Notes: generated from the sequence alone by a model not told the origin. Counted from the first letter of the stretch, positions 46,585 through 57,438 are shown. The stretch: 59,360 bases of DNA from Paenalicyclobacillus cellulosilyticus (GCF_014647315.1 NZ_BMOY01000014.1:1-59360), one strand, 5' to 3'. Program-made: numbers and translations.

Positions 46585-47546
46585 TGGACACCGCGACGCA
46601 CGTGCTTGCGGTCGCCGTCGGAGACGGCGCAGGCAAGGCGTGGGCGGCGGCCAGCTCGGCGGTGCCGCGCGCCCACTCGCGGGTGTTGCAGCCGCTGTTG
46701 GCTGAGGTGCTCGCCACCGCCGGGGTGGCTGCGGCCGACGTGACGGCGGTGGGCGTCGGCATTGGGCCGGGATCGTACACCGGGGTGCGGCTGGGGGTGG
46801 CGACCGCCAAGGCCATGGCGTGGGCGCTGGGGCGTCCGCTCTATCCAGTCTCCACCCTCCTCGCCCTCGCCGAGGCGGCCGTCCCTGGCGAGAGCGACGG
46901 GGAGGTGATGGTGCTCCCGCTGCTCTACGCCAGGCGCCAACGGGCGTTTGGCGCGCTCTTCCGCAAGCAGGGCGTGCGGTGGGAAACCGTGGCAACGCCA
47001 GGCGTGCGGCCGGTGCAAGCGTGGCTGGCGGCGGCGCACCAGGCGTTGCGGGAGCAGGTGGCGCCGCTGGATCCGGCGCCGTTGCGGACGGTGCCGCAAC
47101 GCGCCACCTTGGCCGCCGCGCTGCCGGCCGTGCCGGCGCCGCGGTTGGTGGTGGTGCACGATTTTCAACCTGCGCACGGCCTGCTGCCGCTGTCCCAAAA
47201 CGGTATGGCGGGCACAGGGCCAGGTGCGGGCGCAGGGGCCGGTGTGAGCGCAGGGCCCGGCGTGGGCGCAGGGCCCGGTGTGGGCGCAGGGCCCGGTGTG
47301 GGCGCAGGGCCCGGTGTGGGCGAATGGGCTTCCCCCCAGGATCCGCCGTGGGTGGTTGCCCCGCGTGCCGCCGTCATCCCGGTCGACGCCGTCGGCCATG
47401 GGATGGGGCCGGCCATGCTGCGGCTGATTGCGGCGGGCGCGGCGGCTCCGGTCACCGGGGACGCGGTGCACGACGTGGTGCCGGAATACACGTTGCCTGT
47501 GGAAGCCGAGGCAAAATTGGCGCAGAAAGGCGGGATGTCCGAGTGA
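46569..47546 (+). CDS. tsaB: tRNA t6A biosynthesis scaffold TsaB, with repeat insertion
   Basis: A 325-residue TsaB, the inactive TsaD-like partner that scaffolds t6A synthesis. MAVLVMDTATHVLAVAVGDG and GVGIGPGSYTGVRLGVATAKA are clear family motifs. Typical TsaB is about 230 residues; this one has a long insertion in its second half, including a GAGPGV-type repeat encoded by a DNA tandem array, before a normal C-terminal tail (PEYTLPVEAEAKLAQ). It overlaps tsaE and rimI, so the operon is tightly coupled. Confidence 0.92.
   Translation: MAVLVMDTATHVLAVAVGDGAGKAWAAASSAVPRAHSRVLQPLLAEVLATAGVAAADVTAVGVGIGPGSYTGVRLGVATAKAMAWALGRPLYPVSTLLALAEAAVPGESDGEVMVLPLLYARRQRAFGALFRKQGVRWETVATPGVRPVQAWLAAAHQALREQVAPLDPAPLRTVPQRATLAAALPAVPAPRLVVVHDFQPAHGLLPLSQNGMAGTGPGAGAGAGVSAGPGVGAGPGVGAGPGVGAGPGVGEWASPQDPPWVVAPRAAVIPVDAVGHGMGPAMLRLIAAGAAAPVTGDAVHDVVPEYTLPVEAEAKLAQKGGMSE
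47230..47319 (+). repeat. In-frame 18-bp tandem repeat inside tsaB
   Basis: Five copies of an 18-bp unit like GCGCAGGGCCCGGTGTGG encode a repeating Gly-Ala-Gly-Pro-Gly-Val hexapeptide. The copies are nearly identical, so copy number has probably changed recently. Length divisible by three keeps the frame. Confidence 0.9.
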
Positions 47547-48136
47547 CCGCATGGAACCCGGATGCGGTGCGGTTGCGCCGGATGACCGTCGCCGACCTGG
47601 ACGGCGTGCTCGCCGTCGAGCGCAGGGCATTCTCCGCCCCGTGGTCGCGGCAGGCGTTTTTGTCCGAACTGGTCGACAACCACTTCGCCCGCTACATCGT
47701 GATGGAGTACGAAGGCCGCATCATCGGTTACGCCGGGGTGTGGCTCATCGTCGATGAAGGGCATGTCACGAACATCGCCGTCGATCCCGATTTTCAAGGC
47801 CGCCACCTGGGCGACAAGCTGATGCGCGCGCTCATCACCATGTGCATCGCCCACCGCGCGCGGCGGATGACGCTCGAGGTGCGCGTCTCGAACACCAAGG
47901 CGCAGAACCTGTACAAGAAGTACGGTTTCGTCGGCGTCGGCATTCGCAAAGGCTACTACACCGACAACCTGGAGGACGCCCTCATCATGTGGGCGGACCT
48001 GCCGCCGGCCGGATGGGACGTGGAAACGTGGGTCTGGGCAGAAACCCGCGCCGAAGCCCGCGCCGACACCCTCTGCGACGCCCGCGCCGACGTCCGCGGC
48101 GGAAGGGAGCGAAGCAATGCGCATCTTGGGGATTGA
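47543..48136 (+). CDS. rimI: Ribosomal-protein-S18-alanine N-acetyltransferase
   Basis: A 197-residue GNAT acetyltransferase. The acetyl-CoA loop is VDPDFQGRHLGDKLM, followed by VRVSNTKAQNLYKKYGF and GYYTDNLEDALIMW. A C-terminal tail of about 40 residues, rich in Ala/Arg/Glu, exceeds the usual length of about 150. GTG overlaps the tsaB stop, and the end overlaps tsaD by 20 bp, so the tail may exist mainly to reach the tsaD start. Confidence 0.9.
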   Translation: MTAWNPDAVRLRRMTVADLDGVLAVERRAFSAPWSRQAFLSELVDNHFARYIVMEYEGRIIGYAGVWLIVDEGHVTNIAVDPDFQGRHLGDKLMRALITMCIAHRARRMTLEVRVSNTKAQNLYKKYGFVGVGIRKGYYTDNLEDALIMWADLPPAGWDVETWVWAETRAEARADTLCDARADVRGGRERSNAHLGD

Positions 48137-49148
48137 AACGAGCTGCGACGAAACGGCGGCGGCCATCGTCGACGGCCGGCGCGTGGTGAGCCAGCGGATT
48201 GCATCGCAGATGCAGGTGCACGCCCGCTTCGGCGGCGTCGTGCCGGAGGTGGCGTCGCGCCGTCACGTGGAGACGGTGACGCGGGTCGTCGCCGGGGCGC
48301 TGGCGGATGCCGGCGCCGCATGGGGCGATCTCGACGGCATCGCGGTCACATGCGGCCCGGGGCTGCTCGGGGCGCTGCTTGTCGGCGTGTCGGCGGCGAA
48401 AGGGCTGGCGCTGGTGACCGGGCTGCCGCTGGTGGGCGTGCACCACATCGCCGGCCATGTCGCGGCCGCGTTCATCGACACAGCCATCACGCCGCCGTGT
48501 TTAGCCTTGGTGGTCTCGGGCGGGCACACGGAACTGTTGCGCGTGGACCCGCCGTTTTGTTTGACGAAGCTCGGCGGGACGAAAGACGACGCAGCCGGCG
48601 AGGCGTACGACAAGGTGGCGCGCATGCTCGGGCTGCCGTACCCGGGCGGCCCGGAGGTGGACCGGTTGGCCCAGTCCGGAGATCCGGCGGCGTACGCGTT
48701 TCCGCGCGCGCTCATGGAGGACGAAGGGTTTGATTTCAGTTACAGCGGGTTGAAGTCGGCGGTGCACAACGAGATCGCCAAGCAACGGCAGCGCGGGGAG
48801 GAGGTGAACCCGGCGGACGTGTGTGCCTCGTTCCAGCAGGCGGTGGTCGACGTGCTCGTGGAGAAGACGGCGCGCGCGGTCATCCGCACCGGCCTGCGCA
48901 CGGTGGTGGTGGCGGGCGGCGTCGCCGCCAACCAGGGGTTGCGCCGGGCGCTCACGGCGCGGGCGGCGGCGGACGGCTTCGCCGTGCACTTTCCGCCGCT
49001 TGCGCTGTGCACCGACAACGCGGCGATGATTGCGGTCGCCGGCGGGCTGCTGCTGGAGCTCGGCGTGCGCCACCCGTTGTCGCTCAATGCGGAGGCCAAC
49101 CTGTCGCTCGCCGCTTGGCAGCAGGCCTGTGGACAACGAAGCGGCTGA
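48117..49148 (+). CDS. tsaD: tRNA threonylcarbamoyltransferase TsaD
   Basis: A 343-residue TsaD (formerly Gcp). It begins MRILGIETSCDETAAAIVDG. The metal-binding motif HHIAGH is near residue 111, followed by VSGGHTELL and FSYSGLKSAV. It transfers the threonylcarbamoyl group to tRNA adenosine 37. GGAAGGGAG lies before the ATG inside rimI. It ends the operon and is followed by DnaA boxes. Confidence 0.96.
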   Translation: MRILGIETSCDETAAAIVDGRRVVSQRIASQMQVHARFGGVVPEVASRRHVETVTRVVAGALADAGAAWGDLDGIAVTCGPGLLGALLVGVSAAKGLALVTGLPLVGVHHIAGHVAAAFIDTAITPPCLALVVSGGHTELLRVDPPFCLTKLGGTKDDAAGEAYDKVARMLGLPYPGGPEVDRLAQSGDPAAYAFPRALMEDEGFDFSYSGLKSAVHNEIAKQRQRGEEVNPADVCASFQQAVVDVLVEKTARAVIRTGLRTVVVAGGVAANQGLRRALTARAAADGFAVHFPPLALCTDNAAMIAVAGGLLLELGVRHPLSLNAEANLSLAAWQQACGQRSG

Positions 49149-49151
49149 ACC

Positions 49152-49267
49152 TGTGGACGTTGTGGATAACCGGGGCAAGAACCGGGCAAAAGCCCGGTCT
49201 GCCGCATGTGCAGCAGCTTCCGGGTTGTGGATAACCCTGTGGATATTGTGGATAACGCTGTGGACAA
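49152..49267 (-). promoter_or_regulatory. DnaA-box cluster after tsaD
   Basis: Three perfect boxes (TGTGGATAA, the complement of TTATCCACA) start at 49161, 49226 and 49247. Near-matches start at 49152, 49238 and 49259, all in the same orientation, with spacing of 9 to 12 bp in the second group. As I recall, Bacillus subtilis has a known DnaA-box cluster at the corresponding gcp-ydiF position, which restrains initiation by binding DnaA. Confidence 0.8.
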
Positions 49268-49270
49268 ACC

Positions 49271-50449
49271 TCAATGTTTCCACACGAACACCACGCCGCT
49301 CGTCGGAAACACCCACTGTCCCTTGCGCACCTTGAGCGTCAAGGATTGGCCGGCGGCGTGGTGCCATACCGCCACGTCGCCATCCTCCACGCCGCTGAGG
49401 AAGCGCAGGCAGACGACGTCGCGCATCCCCTCGTGGTAGCGGAATGTCACCTCGGGCGCGCGGCTCGGCTCCGACAGGTACACCGTGTAGAAGTTGCGCG
49501 ACGTGGCGTGCACCGTCTCCAACACCGCCCGCAGGTGCAGCCGGACCCCGCCCGCGTCGGCGTGATCGTCCGTGTCCTCCGTGTCGCCCGGTCCGGCCTC
49601 GTGCAGGTCGTAGCCGGAGAGGTACGTCTTGAACACCCCGTCTTCATACACCGTCCGCAGTTTTGCCGGTTGGCCGTTGATGCGGACCTCCAGCACCTGG
49701 TGGAATGCTGCCGCCCAAGCCACCGGATCGCGCGCGTCCGCCAGCGCGGCCGCATCCGCGTCCGCCAGGCCCATCACGCTGCGGTACACACAGCGCGGAT
49801 CGGCGAAATACGGCGCCAGGTCGTCCTCGCGGAGGGCGGCGACCAGGTACAGCCCGGCGCGGGCGAGCGCCGGGTCAGGGAGCCGCATCGCCTTCTCGTA
49901 TTCGATGGTCTCAATCACCCGGTGGTACGGCCGGGAAGGCGCACCTGCCGCCGGGGAGGGCAAAAACGTGATGTCGTACTTGAAGGAGGTCCGGAACAGG
50001 GTTTCCGCATGAGGCCGGACCGCAAACGGGCGAATGTAGGCAGCGTAGAGGGCATCGCCCCGGCGCGGTCCCAGCATGGCCCGCAGCATACGTTGGATGT
50101 AGTTGAATTTGGCCTCATGGGTGAGGCGCCGGAGCACCTCGTCGCTGAACATTATGGCGTCGACGATGGCGGACCGGAGTTGTTCCTCGCTGCGCCGCCG
50201 GTTCCACCACTCGAAGATCAACCCGACGACCGCGAGGCTGAACGTGGTGGACGCGATGTCCTGCAGGACGTTGACGAACAGGGTGCCGGGGTGCAACCGG
50301 CCCTGGGCCCAGTTGATGAATGCGTAGATGGCGGCGGTGACGGCGATGAGCAAGACTGCGAACAAGATCAGGCGGTAACGCTGGTTTTGTTCCGCCAATT
50401 CGGCGAGCGGCGCCTGAGCCGGACGGGGTGAGGGGGTTTGTCGCTTCAC
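49271..50449 (-). CDS. Hypothetical two-helix membrane protein
   Basis: A 392-residue protein. After a Pro-rich N terminus it has two membrane helices (LILFAVLLIAVTAAIYAFI and a second starting near FVNVLQDIASTTFSLAVVGL) and then a large soluble domain of about 290 residues without recognised motifs. GTG at 50449 overlaps the stop of the dipeptidase gene (GTGTGA), so translation is coupled, and GGGAGG lies upstream. A role in sensing or cell-envelope function is only a guess from that pairing. Confidence 0.72.
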   Translation of the reverse strand: MKRQTPSPRPAQAPLAELAEQNQRYRLILFAVLLIAVTAAIYAFINWAQGRLHPGTLFVNVLQDIASTTFSLAVVGLIFEWWNRRRSEEQLRSAIVDAIMFSDEVLRRLTHEAKFNYIQRMLRAMLGPRRGDALYAAYIRPFAVRPHAETLFRTSFKYDITFLPSPAAGAPSRPYHRVIETIEYEKAMRLPDPALARAGLYLVAALREDDLAPYFADPRCVYRSVMGLADADAAALADARDPVAWAAAFHQVLEVRINGQPAKLRTVYEDGVFKTYLSGYDLHEAGPGDTEDTDDHADAGGVRLHLRAVLETVHATSRNFYTVYLSEPSRAPEVTFRYHEGMRDVVCLRFLSGVEDGDVAVWHHAAGQSLTLKVRKGQWVFPTSGVVFVWKH

Positions 50450-51159
50450 ACCGATGCCTCCCGTTCGATGTATCCGTACATGGCGGGCACGCCGCGCACC
50501 CGCCCGTAAAACTGGTTGCCATAGTCGTAATGCCACCATTCGTCCGGGTAGTTCGTGAACCCGGCCTTTGTCATGGCGTGAAAGAGGATGCGGCGCAGGT
50601 CCCGCTGCTGTCGCTCGGCCTCGCTTTGCGCGTGTTCCTCCAGCCACCGGGTGGCTGCTTCCGGTACGAAGGCGTCGAACGCGGTACCAAGATGGAGCAG
50701 CCGTCCGTCCGTCGTGCAGAGGCCGACGTCGACGGCGCCGCCGGTCGCGTGGGCGGACGGGTGGCGCGGGTCACGCGAGGGAACCGAGACGTACCGGGCG
50801 ACCGCGCGCGCCAGCGCTTCTCCGGTCAAGCCGGTCCTTTGGGCGAGACGCGCGGCGAACTCGTCGAACAGGTACTGCTGGACCGCGAGCGGACGCCAGG
50901 CGTCGAAGACCACCAAGGCGATGCCGTCGGGCAGGGCTGCCGCGGCATGCAGAAGCCGCGCAATCACGCCTTCCCGCGCCCAGAGGGTGGCTTCGGCACC
51001 AGGGATGCCGCGCGCCCAGTACACAGGATGCGTGCGCAGCTTTTCCGCCGCAGGGATGGGCCGCAGCGGCTCGCCGCATTCCGCGATGGGGACGTCGCGG
51101 AATCCATCCACGGACCGCAGCGGCGGGATGGGCGCAGGACAATCTTGCCTGTCGGTCAC
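50446..51159 (-). CDS. VanX-like D-alanyl-D-alanine dipeptidase
   Basis: A 237-residue M15 metallopeptidase of the VanX/DdpX type. Zinc ligands are in SAHATGGAVDVGL (His and Asp, about residues 135-142) and EWWHYDYGNQ (catalytic Glu and His near 205). No signal peptide is seen, so it would act in the cytoplasm. Without vanHA genes nearby it is more likely a D-Ala-D-Ala recycling enzyme than a resistance determinant. Start is GTG behind GGGGGGG. Confidence 0.88.
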   Translation of the reverse strand: MTDRQDCPAPIPPLRSVDGFRDVPIAECGEPLRPIPAAEKLRTHPVYWARGIPGAEATLWAREGVIARLLHAAAALPDGIALVVFDAWRPLAVQQYLFDEFAARLAQRTGLTGEALARAVARYVSVPSRDPRHPSAHATGGAVDVGLCTTDGRLLHLGTAFDAFVPEAATRWLEEHAQSEAERQQRDLRRILFHAMTKAGFTNYPDEWWHYDYGNQFYGRVRGVPAMYGYIEREASV

Positions 51160-51242
51160 GTGGCACCCCCCCTTCCTCAGTTGCCCTTCATTCTACCGCA
51201 ATCCCCGGTTTTTGGCCGTATGGAGTACAATGACCCGTGTGT

Positions 51243-51273
51243 TTGACAAAACTCGCGCGAAATATGATAGAAT
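51243..51273 (+). promoter_or_regulatory. Promoter candidate of xylose-type ABC operon
   Basis: TTGACA (51243-51248) and TAGAAT (51268-51273), with an extended TGA before the -10 and a long spacer of 19 bp. It lies in the 309-bp gap between two divergent operons. The remaining 195 bp up to the binding-protein GTG show no gene and may hold an untranslated leader or operator; no clear dyad was recognised. Confidence 0.5.
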
Positions 51274-51468
51274 ACCTGTATTCCGGAACCCTGTTCAGAT
51301 CCGATTCATCACAAAGTTTCATCCAGAACAGCGCACGGGGGGTTCGGAGTGATGCTGCGCCGGTGGCGGAACACCTCCCGGTTTGCAGATCCGGCAGCAT
51401 GCGGGTCGGCCTGCAGGGAAGGTACCCGTCATTCGGCGTAACGGTCAAACAAATAGGAGGGATGTTCG

Positions 51469-52545
51469 GTGTTCAAAAAGTCCTTGCGGTGGTTGTCGGC
51501 GTGCACGCTCGCGTTGTCGGCGGTGACGGCGACCACGGCCACGGCGACCGTCAGTGCGGCCGCGAAGAAACCGCTTTCCACCAAGGCGGTCAAGATTGCC
51601 CTGTTGATGCCGGAGACGGCCAGTTCTCCGCGCTGGGAGGCGCAGGACCGGCCGGACTTCATCGCGGCGGTCAAGCAGCTCGACCCCAACGCCCAGGTGT
51701 TGTATTCGAACGCGTTCGGATCGCAGACGACGGAACAGCAGCAGGCGGAGAGCGCCCTGACCAACGGGGCCAAGGTGTTGGTGGTCACGCCGGTGGACGG
51801 CGTGGGCGCGGCGCGCATCGTGCAGGAGGCGGCGAAGGCGGGCGTCCCGGTCATCTCGTACGACCGGCTGATCCTCAACTGCAACCTGCCGTACTACGTC
51901 TCGTTCGACAACGTCCAGGTCGGGCGCCTGCAGGGCCAATACATCGCCCAGCACACGAAGCCGGGCGGCACGGTGGTCATGCTCGACGGCGCGCCCACCG
52001 ACAACAACGCCAAGCTGTTCGCGCAGGGGGCCCACGAGGTGCTCGATCCGCTCTTCAAGTCCGGCAAGCTCATAAAAGGATATGAGCAGTACACTCCGAA
52101 CTGGGATCCTGCCAACGGCCTGACCGAGATGGAGCAGGCGTTGACGAAACTGCACAACAAGGTGGACGCGGTGCTGGCCGCCAACGACAACCTGGCGGGC
52201 GCGGCGGCACAGGCGTTGGCCGCCCAGCACATCAAGGGTATCCCCATCACCGGCCAGGATGCGACGGACGCCGGGCTCAACCGCATCTACTTCCAAGGCA
52301 CGCAGTCGATGACGGTGTATAAAGCCATCAAGCTGGAGGCGCAGGCGGCGGCCGAGTTGGCGGTGGCGCTCGCGACCGGGCAGAAACCGCCGGCAGGTCT
52401 GGTCAACGGCAAGGTCAACAACGGAAAGATGAACGTCCCGTCGGTGCTGCTCAAGCCGGTGGTGGTCACCAAGTCGAACATCGACCAGACGGTCATCAAG
52501 GACGGGTTCACCACGTGGGCGAAGATCAAGAACCCGGGCAAGTGA
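51469..52545 (+). CDS. xylF: Sugar ABC transporter substrate-binding protein, XylF-like
   Basis: A 358-residue periplasmic-binding protein of the ribose/xylose type. The signal peptide (residues 1-30, ending TVSAAA) lacks a lipobox. IALLMPETASSPRWEAQDRPDF, VISYDRLILN and AANDNLAGAAAQAL match D-xylose binders, whose typical pattern includes ANDNTAGG. GGAGGGATG precedes the GTG start. It is followed by its ATPase and permease. Xylose is likely but not certain. Confidence 0.86.
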   Translation: MFKKSLRWLSACTLALSAVTATTATATVSAAAKKPLSTKAVKIALLMPETASSPRWEAQDRPDFIAAVKQLDPNAQVLYSNAFGSQTTEQQQAESALTNGAKVLVVTPVDGVGAARIVQEAAKAGVPVISYDRLILNCNLPYYVSFDNVQVGRLQGQYIAQHTKPGGTVVMLDGAPTDNNAKLFAQGAHEVLDPLFKSGKLIKGYEQYTPNWDPANGLTEMEQALTKLHNKVDAVLAANDNLAGAAAQALAAQHIKGIPITGQDATDAGLNRIYFQGTQSMTVYKAIKLEAQAAAELAVALATGQKPPAGLVNGKVNNGKMNVPSVLLKPVVVTKSNIDQTVIKDGFTTWAKIKNPGK

Positions 52546-52556
52546 GGGAACGACCT

Positions 52557-53333
52557 TTGAGCGCGAACAACCGGCATCCGGTGTTGGAAGTGCGCGACCT
52601 GCGCAAGCGGTTCGGCGCGGTGCAGGCGTTGGACGGCGTGTCGTTTCACGTCCACCAAGGCGAGATTGTCGCCTTGGTGGGCGACAACGGCGCCGGGAAA
52701 TCGACGACCATCAAGATGATTGCCGGGGTGGAGCAACCGGATTCCGGCGAGATCTGGTTCGAGGGCGAGCGGGTTCACCTCGCCAACCCGGCTGCGGCGG
52801 AACGCCTCGGCATCCAGACGGTGTACCAAGACCTGGCGCTGTGCGACAACCTGGACATCGTGTCCAACCTCTTCCTGGGGCGTGAGCTGGTCAAGCCGGT
52901 GGTGCCGGGGGTTGTCCGCAAACTGGACCGCCACGAGATGGAGCGGCGCGCCATTCCGGTGTTGCAAGAGCTCGGCATCCGCCTGCCGCCCTTGTCCACG
53001 CTCGTCGCCAGCCTCTCCGGCGGCCAACGGCAGGCGGTGGCGGTGGCACGGTCGGTGCTGTGGGGCTCGAAGCTGGTGATGCTCGACGAGCCCACCGCGG
53101 CGCTCGGCGTGGCGCAGCAGCGCGCGGTGCTCGATCTCATCGTCCGCCTGGCGCAGAGCGGCAAAGCGGTCATGGTCATCTCGCACAACATGCACGACGT
53201 CTTCCGCATCGCCGACCGCATCGTCGTCCTTCGGCTCGGCCGGACGGTGGCGATGTTCGAGCGGCGGGCGGTGACGCCGGAACAGGTCATCGCCGCCATC
53301 ACCGGCGCGGAGGAGGCATCGGTCCAGGCATGA
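52557..53333 (+). CDS. Sugar ABC transporter ATPase, single-domain XylG/FrcA type
   Basis: A 258-residue ATPase with one nucleotide-binding domain: Walker A GDNGAGKST, signature LSGGQRQAV, Walker B VMLDEPTAAL. E. coli XylG has two domains of about 510 residues; this is the single-domain form, like FrcA, which acts as a homodimer. TTG start with GAGGGAA upstream. The stop overlaps the permease start (ATGA). Confidence 0.9.
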   Translation: MSANNRHPVLEVRDLRKRFGAVQALDGVSFHVHQGEIVALVGDNGAGKSTTIKMIAGVEQPDSGEIWFEGERVHLANPAAAERLGIQTVYQDLALCDNLDIVSNLFLGRELVKPVVPGVVRKLDRHEMERRAIPVLQELGIRLPPLSTLVASLSGGQRQAVAVARSVLWGSKLVMLDEPTAALGVAQQRAVLDLIVRLAQSGKAVMVISHNMHDVFRIADRIVVLRLGRTVAMFERRAVTPEQVIAAITGAEEASVQA

Positions 53334-54535
53334 GCGCGCGTGTGCAAACCTCATCGGCCGGCGGCGTGCCGGGGCGGGGACTCGCAGGCTGGATCAACCG
53401 GCTCATCGGCGGCGACTTCGCCCTCTTGCCCGTCGTCCTGTCGCTGGTCCTCATCTGGGTTATCTTTGAGGTGCTCAACACGAGCTTTCTCACCAGCCGC
53501 AACCTGTCGAACCTCGTGTTGCAAATGGTGCAGTACGGGCTGCTCGCCGTCGGCGAGACGCTCATCCTGCTGCTCGGCGAGATTGACCTGTCCATCGCGG
53601 CGGTCAGCGCCATCGGCGGCGCGGTGCTGGCACTGCTCGCCGGACAGAACGTGCCGGCCGTCTTCTGTATCGCGGCCGCCGTCGCCAGCGGGGTCGTCAT
53701 CGGCATGTTCCAAGGGATATGGGTGACGCTGCTCGGCGTGCCGGCGTTCATCGTCACCCTGGCCGGGTCGCTCGGGTATCTTGGGCTCCTGTTCGCCATG
53801 ATTGGCCTCGCCGGTACGGTGCCCATCATGAACAACACCATCATCGCGCTGACGGCAAACTACCTGCCCCGATGGGCGGGGTGGGTGTTGGCGGCCGTGG
53901 TGGTGGGCGTGTACTTCTGGAACGCTTGGCGGACGCGGGCGCTGCGGCAGCGGCTGGGCCTCTCCGTACCGCCTATGCGGTCGGCCCTCGGCCGCTTGGC
54001 GGCCGTGGCCGTCGCGATGGTGGTCATCGTCCTGGTGCTGAACAGCTATCAAGGGATTCCCGTCTCCGGCTTCATCCTGCTCATCTTCGTCGGCGGGTTC
54101 GCCTTCATCACGCAGCACACGCGGTTTGGCCGCCACATCTACGCGGTCGGCGGCAACGCGGAGGCGGCGCGGCGCGCGGGGATCAACGTGCGGGGTGTGA
54201 AGGTGGCCGCGTTTACGCTCAGCAGCACCCTGGCCGCGGTGGGCGGCATCATGGGGGCTTCGCGCCTTGGCGCGGCGTCGACCGCCGCCGGGGGGAGCGA
54301 CTTGCTCATGGGATCCATTGCGGCGGCCGTCATCGGCGGGACGAGTCTGTTCGGCGGCCGCGGCAGCGTGTGGAACGCCCTGGCGGGCGCGCTGGTGATG
54401 GGCAGCATCGAGAACGGGATGGACCTGCTCAACGCGCCGTCGAGCACGAAGTACCTGGTGGAGGGTGCCATCCTGCTGCTCGCGGTCACGTTCGACACGT
54501 TCACGCGCCGGCGGCGGCAGCAGTTGGGCAAGTGA
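53330..54535 (+). CDS. xylH: Sugar ABC transporter permease, XylH-like
   Basis: A 401-residue membrane permease of the BPD_transp_2 family, with about ten hydrophobic segments. LLLGEIDLSIAAVSAIGGAV and RRAGINVRGVKVAAFTLSS are family motifs; the latter interacts with the ATPase. ATG overlaps the ATPase stop by 4 bp. Xylose-type XylH is about 390 residues, consistent. The last codons and stop are duplicated just downstream as non-coding sequence. Confidence 0.9.
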   Translation: MSARVQTSSAGGVPGRGLAGWINRLIGGDFALLPVVLSLVLIWVIFEVLNTSFLTSRNLSNLVLQMVQYGLLAVGETLILLLGEIDLSIAAVSAIGGAVLALLAGQNVPAVFCIAAAVASGVVIGMFQGIWVTLLGVPAFIVTLAGSLGYLGLLFAMIGLAGTVPIMNNTIIALTANYLPRWAGWVLAAVVVGVYFWNAWRTRALRQRLGLSVPPMRSALGRLAAVAVAMVVIVLVLNSYQGIPVSGFILLIFVGGFAFITQHTRFGRHIYAVGGNAEAARRAGINVRGVKVAAFTLSSTLAAVGGIMGASRLGAASTAAGGSDLLMGSIAAAVIGGTSLFGGRGSVWNALAGALVMGSIENGMDLLNAPSSTKYLVEGAILLLAVTFDTFTRRRRQQLGK

Positions 54536-54570
54536 ACCTGCCTGGCAGTTGGGCAAGTGTACTTGCCTGG
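54521..54570. repeat. 25-bp tandem duplication spanning the xylH stop codon
   Basis: CAGTTGGGCAAGTG with AACCTGCCTGG is repeated once with two changes, so the last three codons and the stop are copied into the intergenic space. In the second copy GGCAAGTGTACTTGCC becomes a palindrome. Confidence 0.8.
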
Positions 54571-54614
54571 GCGAACCTGCCTGGCGGCCTCGGCCTGCCC
54601 TGCTGTCTGTCGGC

Positions 54615-56618
<2,004 letters not shown>

Positions 56619-56769
56619 GGTTTGGTGCCTCACCGTCCTGGCCTGAATCTGGCGCGCGGGATGACCTTGATGGCGAACGCATCCCGCCTTGATTCGTTCC
56701 CAGTGTACTCAAACGCCGGGTGCAGGAACAATGCGTTCGGATACAATGGAACCGAAGGCGGGGTGAGCT

Positions 56770-57438
56770 GTGGTGACAGAGCGCGAGCAGCAGGAAGCCC
56801 GGCGTCAGGGCGACCTGCCCGCATGGGACAAACAGGCTGTGCGGGCCGCTTGCTTGCGACGCCGGCAAGCGCTTCATCCGGTGCAAGTGCAAGCCTTGTC
56901 CCGGCGTGTCTGCGGTCATTTGGCGGCGCGGCTGGCCGGGTGGCTGGCGGTGCGCCCGCCGGGCACCGATCCGGTGGTGGCGCTGTATCAGCCGGTGCGC
57001 GGCGAGGTGGACGTGCGGCCGCTGGCGGAAGCGGTGCGGGCGCTGGGCGGTGTCCCGGCGTTCCCGCGGGTGCGGCAGGATGGGTGGATGGCGTTCTACC
57101 GCGTCACCCCGGCGACCGATTGGAGCGCGGGCGCCTTTGGCATTCCGGAGCCGCGCGCAGCGGACGCTGACCTCGTGCCGCCGGAGCGTTTGGCCATCGC
57201 CGTGGTGCCGGGCGTGGCGTTCGGGCGGGACGGATCGCGGCTTGGTTACGGCGGCGGCTACTACGACCGGTTCTTTCGCGAACCTCGGTTGCTTACACTG
57301 CGCGTGGCTGCCGCGTACGGCTTCCAAGTGTTCGACGCGGTGCCCGCGGATGCGCACGATGTGCGCGTGCACGCCCTGGCCACCGAGGACGGCGTGACGG
57401 TGTGCGCGGCCGGGTGGTGGGGGCAGGCCGACGGATAG
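56770..57438 (+). CDS. 5-formyltetrahydrofolate cyclo-ligase
   Basis: A 222-residue enzyme of the YgfA/MTHFS family that converts 5-formyl-THF to methenyl-THF with ATP. The N-terminal region has a basic motif, RAACLRRRQAL. The conserved end motif is GYGGGYYDRFF near residue 160, with PGVAFGRDGSRLG just before it. Start is one of two adjacent GTGs. It diverges from the ABC-F gene. Confidence 0.9.
   Translation: MVTEREQQEARRQGDLPAWDKQAVRAACLRRRQALHPVQVQALSRRVCGHLAARLAGWLAVRPPGTDPVVALYQPVRGEVDVRPLAEAVRALGGVPAFPRVRQDGWMAFYRVTPATDWSAGAFGIPEPRAADADLVPPERLAIAVVPGVAFGRDGSRLGYGGGYYDRFFREPRLLTLRVAAAYGFQVFDAVPADAHDVRVHALATEDGVTVCAAGWWGQADG

Noticed and set aside
50446..51159. Vancomycin resistance cluster.
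   Set aside because: Only a VanX-like gene is present; no vanH, ligase or VanRS genes accompany it.
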